Assembly (NCBI GenBank): GCA_003158895.1 | Contig: PMLO01000271.1 | Span: forward strand, 5,135-10,165 | DNA length: 5,031 bases | Direction of reading: 5' to 3' | Source of the DNA: Propionibacteriaceae bacterium | GTDB lineage: Bacteria; Actinomycetota; Actinomycetes; Propionibacteriales; Propionibacteriaceae | Part shown: positions 1 through 5,031 of the stretch, one piece after another | Layout: each line of letters begins with the position of its first letter | Position numbering within the stretch: position 1 is the first letter of the stretch | Notes under the pieces: generated by a model | What the model saw: only the letters and a program-made list of their open reading frames with translations | Told to the model about the DNA's origin: nothing | Databases searched by the model: none | Translations under genes and position numbers: made by a program

Positions 1-83
1 CCGAGGATCGCGCGCTCGATGTTGCGCACGATCGACGCGAACGTGTCCGAGAACCAGCGTGCCTGGTCGGGCGTCATCGCCAT
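1..83 (-). CDS. N-terminus of a probable MoxR-type AAA+ ATPase (3' end missing)
   Basis: The ATG at 83-81 opens a frame of 27 codons plus two bases that runs off the left edge. It begins MAMTPDQARWFSDTF and continues IVRNIERAIL, followed by a codon starting GG that must be Gly. This amphipathic opening followed by AILG is how actinobacterial MoxR ATPases begin, just before their Walker A region; that region is not in the window, so no catalytic residue can be confirmed. The start is supported by a Shine-Dalgarno sequence 11 bases upstream; the second ATG at 77-75 is a weaker alternative. MoxR proteins are AAA+ ATPases that work with von Willebrand A-domain partners in protein maturation or complex assembly. 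The gene lies 28 bases after the giant Ig/FN3 gene on the same strand, a known actinobacterial arrangement. Identity rests on a short N-terminus plus synteny. Confidence 0.66.
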   Translation of the reverse strand, partial: MAMTPDQARWFSDTFASIVRNIERAIL

Positions 84-94
84 GTGAGAACTTG

Positions 95-101
95 TCCTTC
101 C
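95..101 (-). promoter_or_regulatory. Ribosome binding site for the ATPase gene
   Basis: The minus strand reads GGAAGGA here, a good match to the anti-Shine-Dalgarno sequence, with 11 bases between it and the ATG at 83-81. It supports this ATG as the start. It lies inside the 28-base gap after the upstream stop codon, so the second gene can initiate independently of the first. Confidence 0.75.
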
Positions 102-111
102 GGGGTAGGGC

Positions 112-3100
112 TTAGTGCGTGGTGTTGATCTGGTAGGTGGTCGGTGCGGAGTTGTCGCCGCCGCACTGGAGTGTCACGTCCCCGGCCGGGGCATCGACGT
201 ACGAGTACTGGTAGGTGTAGTAGCTCGGGGAGCCGTCCGGAGTGTCGGTGGCCTTGCCGTCAAGGACCACCACGCCGCCGACCAGCGCCTGGCAGAAGAG
301 GGGCTTCTCCGGCACGTACCGGATCGTCAGCACCGAGGAGGCGGTGTCGACGCTCAGCGTCGGCTGGACCACCATCGTGCCCGTCGAGTACGACCCGTCG
401 GCAGCCGTCTGCCTCACCGTGACAGTGCCCGTGGCGGTCATCGGGATCGTGAGGTCGAACTGGTTCCCGGCGTCCGCGCCACCATCGCCCCACGGGGAAC
501 TGTACGTGAACGTCATGGGGGCCGGGGGGTTCCCGTTCCCGTCACCCGGCGTGATGACGAACTTGAGGGTCACGGTGGTGGGGGTGACGCCTTGCTGGGT
601 GACGACCTGTACGTCGGGATTCCCCGGCGGGCCCTTGGGCTGTACAGCGTCCGAGGCCGGGCTCTGGCCGCCCTCCTTGATCTGTCCCGCTTGGGAGCGG
701 ACACGCGGAATCGCAACGAACTGCCAGGTCCGTCCCCAGACGTTCGGGCCGACCAACGGGACCACCACCGAGAACCCGCCGTCGGCGGCCGCCGTCGCGA
801 CCTTGCTCACGGTCTGTCCGGCGCTGTCCGTGCCGTTGACGATCCACGAGTCGATCGTCGCGCCCGCAGGGGCATCCGTAGCGCCCATGCTGACCGTTGC
901 CACACCGTCGCCCGGCACCGCGGTCGGTGCCACAGTGACCGCAGGGGCGCCGTACGGCATCGCGGCAGCGGACTGGCCGACCTCGGAGTTGCCGGCCGCA
1001 TTGACCGCACGAACGGCCACGTAGTAGCTGACGCCGTTGGTCAGGCCCGTGAAGATATGACTGAAGTTGCCGTCGGGTGCACTGTCGGCGCTCACCGAGA
1101 CGTCGGCCGACCCGTCGATCGTGATCGAGTCCTTGCTCGTGGACACGTTGAGCAGGTACGTCGTGATCGCTTCACCGTTGTTCGCGGGCGGGTGCCACTG
1201 CGCCAGCAGGGTGCCGCCGTTGGGCGCGTTGCCGTCGGTCGCCGTGACCGGCGGCGCGTCGGGCGGCGCGGACGGATGTCCCGTGCCGATCTCCGACTCG
1301 GTCGAGGTGCCGCTGTTGTTCGTCGCTTCGAGGGTGAACGAGTAGTCGGTGCCGTTGGTCAGGTTGTCCCACACCATGGAGGTAGCGGCCGCGGTGACCG
1401 TCCTGCTCTGGCCGCCTGCCGTCTTCATCGTGACCGTGTACGTGGAGATCGCGCTGCCACGGTTCGTGGGCGGCACCCACGAGATGAGCAGCGCTCCACC
1501 CGTACGACCCGACTGGCGCTGTACGGACGGAGCAGCCATCTGGTCCGGCGCGACGTCGGGAACCATCGGGGCGGAGTCCGGCGAGGGATCCCCCTCGCCG
1601 ACAGCGTTCACGGCGGCGACCTTCAGCGTGTACGGGATGGTGTTGTGCAGCTCGGTCACGCTGCAGGTCGTGGTCGGGCACAGGGTCCGCTTCACGTGGC
1701 CGTCCGTACCGGTCGCGGTCACCCAATACCCCGTGACGGGGAAACCGCCGTTGTCGAGCACCGACGTCCACGTGGCCGTGACCGTCGAGTCGCCCACGGA
1801 CACGTTGCGCGGCGTCCCGGGCGCGGCCGGTATGCCCCGGACGTTCGCCACGATGCGGCCGTCGACGTCGCGATCCGGGTCGCCTGTTGCGTCTCGTACG
1901 GTGTAGCGGGCCGTCAACGTTCCAGTGAAACGGACGTCAGGGGTGATCGTCACGGAGTTGCCGGTGACCTTGACGGTTCCGGCGCCCTGTTCGAGCACTG
2001 CACTGACGACGGTGAGCGTCGTGTCGGCCAGGCTCGACTTGTCGTTCGCCGTCACGTCGACCAGGCTGGGCTGGCCCTGAACGGCATCGATCGGGTCGTC
2101 GACGGCAACCGTCAACGGACGGGTCGTCTGTACGGCCGTGATCGTCACGGGGATCACACTCTCGGAGCCGAGGGCGTCGGAGACCTTCACCCGGACGATC
2201 CCGGAGGTGCCCTTTTTGGTCCCGATGGCAGCGGCAGCGAAGATGTTCGACCCTTGCATCGTCGCGCTCAGGCCGCTCGGGAGCTGCTGCGACTCGAAGC
2301 CGCCCACGAGGATGGGCTCGCCCTCAGGGTCGACGAGGAAGCCCTGCAGGTTCTGCTCCGTCGCTGTCTCTCCCTGGCCCGCCTGGATCTCGATCGGCGA
2401 GGGCGCGTACGGCGGCTGGTTGAGCCCTGGGCCGTTGGGGCCTGCGCTGGCACCGGTCTTCGTCTCGGCGCGCGGCAGCACCTTGATGCGGATGGTCAAC
2501 GTCGCGGTCTTCGCATCGGTGACCGACGCGTCGACGTTCTCGATGACCTCGAACGTGATGGCGGCAGGGCCGACATCGGAGTCACCCGGCTGGTAGGTGA
2601 GCTCGGAGGCCGAGTCGCGTCGTCCGATGCCGGGGGCGCCGCTGACCTTGTCCGCCGAGGACACGATGACCTGGCGGCCCTGCGTCCCGGACACGAACTG
2701 GGCGACGGGGATGGGCAGAAGCTGCCCTGCCGTCACCGTCAGCTCCACGTTGGGGTCCTTGAGCCACGGCACAGCGTCGCTCCTGCCGGGGACCGTGACG
2801 AACGCCGACGCGCTCAGCCCGTCCGCGTCGGTGATCGTGTAGCGGATCACGCGCAGCCGATCGCCGATCGGCACCCTCAGCTGCGGTCCGCTCGCCGTGG
2901 AGACCACCACCGCGGGAGGGCCGCTCGCGTCGGACGCAGGCACGGACAAGGTGAGGTCGCTGCGCAGCCCGTCGGGGTCGTAGTCGTTGAGCAGGACCGG
3001 CACGTCGACGGTGTCGTGCTGGAACACCTCCCGTGCATCGACGAGGTCGTCGAACGCCCTGGGGGCCTGCAAGGGGGCCGTGGGGTCCGCCGTGATGACG

Positions 3101-5031
3101 ATGTTGCCGGTCGACATGAGGCCGCGCGCGTCGCGGATCCGGTACGTGCCGAACCAGGTGCCCGGCTGGTCAGGCACCGTCACCTGGATCGCCGACGTGT
3201 CGACGACCGTTGCCTGGAGGCCCGGGAACGAGACCGGGTTGTCGGCGACGAGGGAGATCTTGTCGCCGTCGGGGTCGGAGTCGTTGGCCAACGGCTGGAT
3301 GTACACGGTGCGACCCGGCCGGGTCCTGATGACGTCCTGGTTCGCGGTTGGCGGCGAGTTGCTCACCCCTGCCGGTACCACGCCGACACGGATGTCTCCC
3401 GTCGCCTTGGCCCCGTACGCGTCGACCACGGTGTAGGTGAAGGTGTCCGTACCCGCCATCTTCGCGAACGCCTCGTACTCGAGGTAGGTCGCACCGACGG
3501 TGACGATCCGGCCGAGCTTGGGGCCGCTGCCGAGACCTAGGAGCCGTACAGAGTCCCCGTTGGGGTCGATGTTCTGCAGCGGGATCTCGATGCGCTGGGT
3601 GGTGCCGGCCAGGACGCGGCCGGTGACGAGCTGCGGAGTCGGCGGCTGGTTGACGATGTCGGGCGAGATGACGTTGAACCGGACGACCGCCGACGACGTA
3701 CGGCCCAGGCTGTCCTTGGCCTTGTAGGTGGCGGTGACGCGTCCCGGCACGGCCGGTGCCACGAACCGGATCTTGTTGCCATCGACCCACGCGCCGCCCG
3801 GGTTGTCGTACAGCGTCGGATCGACGGTCAGGTCGAGGCCCACCGGCGAGTAGTCGTTGTCCAGCGGGCTCACAGTGACGGCGTCGCCGACACGTACGTT
3901 GACGTCGTCGGCCACCGCGACCGGTCGAACTTCACCGATCGGGTTGGACGGGATGACGACGATCGTGCCCGGCACCGCGGCGTGGTACCCGTCGCTGACG
4001 TAGTACGTCATCATGGTCGGCGTGTCCTTGGCCGTGACCTCCGAGATCGTCAGTAGGTGCCGGTCGCGCATGACGACGTTGAGGCCATTGCTCGTGACCG
4101 ACTGGACCACGAGCACATCGCCGTCCGGGTCCTCGTCGTTGAGCAACGGGTCGAGCGTCACCGAGCCGGCGTGCGTGAGCAGCACCACGTCCCGGGTCGT
4201 GATCGGCGGACGGTTCTCGCTGGCCTTGTCCACGACGTCGATGCGTACGAGACCGAACGACGTCCGGCCGTTCGTCACGGTGTAGCCGACGTAGTACGTA
4301 CCGGCGACGGACGCCTTGAACCGGAACGTCTTGGTGGTGTAGTCGACGGTGAACTTCGTCGGCTGGGGTGAGGGGGTGTCGACCGATGCCAGCGCGAGGT
4401 TGACGCCCTGGTCGTTGTCCAGCGGGGAGACCTCGATCTCCTGGTTGGTCATCGCCCTGGCGTAGTCGCCGTTCGCGACCGGCGTCACCTCCTGCGGCTT
4501 GCGCACGTCGATGAGGAGCACGCCGTCCGACTTCGCGGACCCGTCGGACACGGTCACCTTGATCGTCTTGAGCCCGATGACCTTGCCCACATCGGTGAAC
4601 GTGATCGTGCCGTCAGGAGTGAAGGACACCTCGTCGGGGCCCTCGACCAGCTGGGCATTGACGAGGACCATGTCGTCACCGTCGGGGTCGCGCCAGCGCA
4701 GCAGCTCGCGGATCTGGGTCTGCTGGCCCGCGGCCACGATCACCGTGTCCTTGGAGTGCAGCACGGGAGGCTGGTTGGCCGCGGACTGGTCCGCCGACTC
4801 GATGGACAGCGTCACGCGAGCGGGCTGCGAGAATCCGCCGCGGCCGTCGGTGATCTTGTACGAGAAGGTGCGGATTCCCGACGCGTTGGCCGCCACGACC
4901 GCCTGGAGGCCGGCCCCGCCCCGTACGAGCTGGAGCGTCACGCCGTCACCTGCGGTCGGGGTGTCGACCACCGTGACGATGTCGCCGTCGGGGTCGGAGT
5001 CGTTGTCGAGGATCGGCAGGATCGTGGAACG
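112..5031 (-). CDS. Giant Ig-like/fibronectin type III repeat protein, probable cell-surface protein (5' end missing)
   Basis: The frame is open from the right edge to a TAA at 114-112, giving 1639 visible residues. It reads in frame into the edge (LPILDNDSDPDGD), so the GTG at 4971-4969 is internal and the true start lies outside. Domain order: Ig/cadherin-like modules at about residues 1-79, 86-176, 183-268, 273-361, 367-455, 461-552, 558-648, 654-747, 753-852, 871-967 and 970-1065; FN3 modules at 1068-1157, 1165-1253 and 1255-1359; a divergent FN3-like module at 1362-1466; an unrecognised C-terminus. The Ig-like modules show N-x-P-P linkers, DPDGD loops and closing strands such as FTYTVVDAYG. 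Only four cysteines occur, all in the C-terminal third. There is no membrane helix, LPXTG motif or enzyme motif. Such proteins are usually anchored by an N-terminal membrane segment in actinobacteria. An adhesive or structural envelope role is inference. The next gene is probably in the same operon. Confidence 0.93.
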   Translation of the reverse strand, partial: RSTILPILDNDSDPDGDIVTVVDTPTAGDGVTLQLVRGGAGLQAVVAANASGIRTFSYKITDGRGGFSQPARVTLSIESADQSAANQPPVLHSKDTVIVAAGQQTQIRELLRWRDPDGDDMVLVNAQLVEGPDEVSFTPDGTITFTDVGKVIGLKTIKVTVSDGSAKSDGVLLIDVRKPQEVTPVANGDYARAMTNQEIEVSPLDNDQGVNLALASVDTPSPQPTKFTVDYTTKTFRFKASVAGTYYVGYTVTNGRTSFGLVRIDVVDKASENRPPITTRDVVLLTHAGSVTLDPLLNDEDPDGDVLVVQSVTSNGLNVVMRDRHLLTISEVTAKDTPTMMTYYVSDGYHAAVPGTIVVIPSNPIGEVRPVAVADDVNVRVGDAVTVSPLDNDYSPVGLDLTVDPTLYDNPGGAWVDGNKIRFVAPAVPGRVTATYKAKDSLGRTSSAVVRFNVISPDIVNQPPTPQLVTGRVLAGTTQRIEIPLQNIDPNGDSVRLLGLGSGPKLGRIVTVGATYLEYEAFAKMAGTDTFTYTVVDAYGAKATGDIRVGVVPAGVSNSPPTANQDVIRTRPGRTVYIQPLANDSDPDGDKISLVADNPVSFPGLQATVVDTSAIQVTVPDQPGTWFGTYRIRDARGLMSTGNIVITADPTAPLQAPRAFDDLVDAREVFQHDTVDVPVLLNDYDPDGLRSDLTLSVPASDASGPPAVVVSTASGPQLRVPIGDRLRVIRYTITDADGLSASAFVTVPGRSDAVPWLKDPNVELTVTAGQLLPIPVAQFVSGTQGRQVIVSSADKVSGAPGIGRRDSASELTYQPGDSDVGPAAITFEVIENVDASVTDAKTATLTIRIKVLPRAETKTGASAGPNGPGLNQPPYAPSPIEIQAGQGETATEQNLQGFLVDPEGEPILVGGFESQQLPSGLSATMQGSNIFAAAAIGTKKGTSGIVRVKVSDALGSESVIPVTITAVQTTRPLTVAVDDPIDAVQGQPSLVDVTANDKSSLADTTLTVVSAVLEQGAGTVKVTGNSVTITPDVRFTGTLTARYTVRDATGDPDRDVDGRIVANVRGIPAAPGTPRNVSVGDSTVTATWTSVLDNGGFPVTGYWVTATGTDGHVKRTLCPTTTCSVTELHNTIPYTLKVAAVNAVGEGDPSPDSAPMVPDVAPDQMAAPSVQRQSGRTGGALLISWVPPTNRGSAISTYTVTMKTAGGQSRTVTAAATSMVWDNLTNGTDYSFTLEATNNSGTSTESEIGTGHPSAPPDAPPVTATDGNAPNGGTLLAQWHPPANNGEAITTYLLNVSTSKDSITIDGSADVSVSADSAPDGNFSHIFTGLTNGVSYYVAVRAVNAAGNSEVGQSAAAMPYGAPAVTVAPTAVPGDGVATVSMGATDAPAGATIDSWIVNGTDSAGQTVSKVATAAADGGFSVVVPLVGPNVWGRTWQFVAIPRVRSQAGQIKEGGQSPASDAVQPKGPPGNPDVQVVTQQGVTPTTVTLKFVITPGDGNGNPPAPMTFTYSSPWGDGGADAGNQFDLTIPMTATGTVTVRQTAADGSYSTGTMVVQPTLSVDTASSVLTIRYVPEKPLFCQALVGGVVVLDGKATDTPDGSPSYYTYQYSYVDAPAGDVTLQCGGDNSAPTTYQINTTH
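115..633 (-). other. Unrecognised C-terminal region of the giant protein
   Basis: Residues 1467-1639 do not match a family I know. They appear beta-rich, with many Thr, Val, Gly and Asp residues, the segment SSPWGDGGADAGNQFDL around 1511-1527, and a Tyr cluster (YYTYQYSY) near 1605. Two cysteines at 1580 and 1623 could form a disulfide closing the last small domain. The chain ends YQINTTH with no hydrophobic tail, no basic tail and no LPXTG-like motif, so it is not a sortase substrate and has no C-terminal membrane anchor. Confidence 0.6.
634..948 (-). other. Divergent FN3-like module
   Basis: Residues 1362-1466 have a beta-rich pattern (VTVAPTAVPGDGVATVSM, then DSWIVNGTDSAGQ and TWQFVAIPRVRS) that echoes the FN3 order. 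The core tryptophan and the AxNxxG corner are missing, so membership is probable but not certain. A Lys/Gly/Pro linker (VQPKGPPGNP) separates it from the C-terminus. Confidence 0.5.
955..1830 (-). other. Three tandem fibronectin type III modules within the giant protein
   Basis: The modules lie at 1561-1830, 1273-1539 and 955-1269. Each has the FN3 core tryptophan (TATWTS, LISWVPP, AQWHPP), a N-[GR]-G loop followed by a Y-x-V strand, and the tyrosine-corner strand with an A-x-N-x-x-G ending (YTLKVAAVNAVGEG, YSFTLEATNNSGTS, YYVAVRAVNAAGNS). The first carries the cysteine pair CPTTTC at residues 1118-1123, a placement common in actinobacterial FN3 modules. The third is longer, with an insertion around residues 1300-1322. 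Such modules act as spacers or bind glycans or proteins in secreted bacterial proteins; no specific ligand can be read from the sequence. Confidence 0.88.
2422..2475 (-). other. Gly/Pro/Ala-rich interdomain linker
   Basis: Residues 853-870 between two Ig-like modules include ETKTGASAGPNGPG, rich in Gly, Ala, Pro and Ser without the beta-strand pattern of the flanks. Other modules are joined by only about 4-8 residues, so this is the most likely flexible hinge in the array. Confidence 0.55.
3261..3286 (-). repeat. 26-base exact direct repeat, copy 2 (NDSDPDGD loop)
   Basis: Identical to 4980-5005 and in the same frame, coding N-D-S-D-P-D-G-D in the module at residues 558-648. The bases on both sides differ, so identity is confined to the loop. 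Confidence 0.7.
3652..4215 (-). repeat. Two-module super-repeat, copy 2
   Basis: Residues 273-460 repeat the order of copy 1: N-R-P-P linker, DPDGD at 301-305, then PVA...VSPLDND at 387-393 (genomic 3853-3873) and GRTS at 443-446. The VSPLDND motifs lie exactly 558 bases apart and share a 16-base identical stretch (3853-3868 and 4411-4426). Confidence 0.6.
4216..4776 (-). repeat. Two-module super-repeat, copy 1
   Basis: Residues 86-272 pair a module with N-Q-P-P linker and DPDGD loop with a module carrying VSPLDND at 201-207 (genomic 4411-4431) and GRTS near its end. The next 188 residues repeat this order with a spacing of 186-188 residues between equivalent motifs. The copies are diverged at protein level, so this is an old duplication or a selected alternating pattern. 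Confidence 0.6.
4980..5005 (-). repeat. 26-base exact direct repeat, copy 1 (NDSDPDGD loop)
   Basis: These 26 bases are identical to 3261-3286, 1719 bases (573 codons) away and in the same reading frame. They encode the acidic loop N-D-S-D-P-D-G-D. The length of exact match exceeds that of the other loops, which differ at synonymous positions. Confidence 0.7.

Larger units (their letters stand above)
1837..5031 (-). other. Array of about eleven Ig/cadherin-like modules within the giant protein
   Basis: Modules of about 85-100 residues occupy 4795-5031 (partial), 4504-4776, 4228-4485, 3949-4215, 3667-3933, 3376-3651, 3088-3360, 2791-3072, 2476-2775, 2131-2421 and 1837-2124. Shared marks are an Asn-x-Pro-Pro linker at residues 86, 273, 461, 558 and 871, an acidic loop after the second or third strand, and a final Tyr/Thr-rich strand ending in a V-[ST]-D-G-like turn. 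The acidic loop is DPDGD at residues 13, 115, 301 and 586, DPNGD at 489, DPDGL at 685 and DPEGE at 901. Such loops are typical of Ca2+-binding cadherin-like bacterial modules; binding here is inferred. The modules at 753-852 and 970-1065 lack the loop, so their assignment is weaker. No cysteine occurs in this part. Confidence 0.82.

Noticed and set aside
84..111. Terminator or promoter in the gap between the two genes
   Set aside because: Only 28 bases, with no hairpin or T-run and no room for a promoter beyond the Shine-Dalgarno sequence.
242..1024. Plus-strand open frame of 260 codons, and similar shorter ones across the window on both strands
   Set aside because: All lie fully inside the well-supported Ig/FN3 gene, have low-complexity composition and no recognisable domains, as expected from high-GC sequence read out of frame.
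115..3540. Plus-strand open frame of 1141 codons
   Set aside because: Its codons are exact reverse complements of the minus-strand codons. The product is rich in Arg, His, Gly and Val, without domain structure. It exists because TTA, CTA and TCA are avoided in the real gene.
4969..4971. GTG at 4971-4969 as the true start of the large gene
   Set aside because: The frame stays open upstream to the window edge and encodes 20 more residues of a typical module, including a DPDGD loop. No Shine-Dalgarno sequence precedes the GTG.
3261..5005. DNA-level repeats as a CRISPR array or mobile element ends
   Set aside because: The repeats are direct, few, in reading frame and code for a conserved protein loop. 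There is no regular spacer pattern, inverted terminal repeat or transposase.

Overview
The window is high-GC DNA (roughly two thirds G+C by eye) with strong G/C preference at third codon positions. It comes from an actinobacterium. The gene pair and protein style suggest a Nocardioidaceae or Micrococcales type genome, but the genus cannot be settled from this piece. Everything that can be supported as a gene lies on the minus strand, so transcription runs from high to low coordinates.

Almost the whole window (112-5031) is one open reading frame. It enters through the right edge without a start codon and ends at a TAA near the left edge. The visible 1639 residues form a very long, rod-like array of beta-sandwich modules. 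About eleven are Ig/cadherin-like, many with an Asn-x-Pro-Pro linker and an Asp-Pro-Asp-Gly-Asp loop. Three clear fibronectin type III (FN3) modules follow, then one divergent FN3-like module and a C-terminal region of about 170 residues that I do not recognise. No transmembrane segment, sorting signal or catalytic motif is visible, so any signal peptide or membrane anchor must lie in the missing N-terminal part. Residue numbers below count from the first whole codon at the right edge (codon 5031-5029 = residue 1).

After a 28-base gap with a Shine-Dalgarno sequence and no terminator, a second gene starts at position 83 and leaves through the left edge. Its 27 readable residues match the N-terminal style of actinobacterial MoxR-type AAA+ ATPases. 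In many actinobacteria a giant Ig/FN3 surface protein sits directly upstream of moxR, a DUF58 (von Willebrand A-like) gene and a transglutaminase-like gene, often with PP2C phosphatase, FHA and Ser/Thr kinase genes nearby. This window looks like the junction of such a cluster. By inference, the ATPase module may mature, assemble or regulate the surface protein.

No RNA genes, mobile elements, CRISPR arrays or promoters were seen. The plus strand carries long open frames, including one above 1100 codons, but these are codon-register shadows of the minus-strand gene. I found no clearly undescribed system. The points worth a second look are the internal architecture of the giant protein (super-repeat, loss of the acidic loop along the chain, cysteine placement, unrecognised C-terminus) and its link to the ATPase gene.
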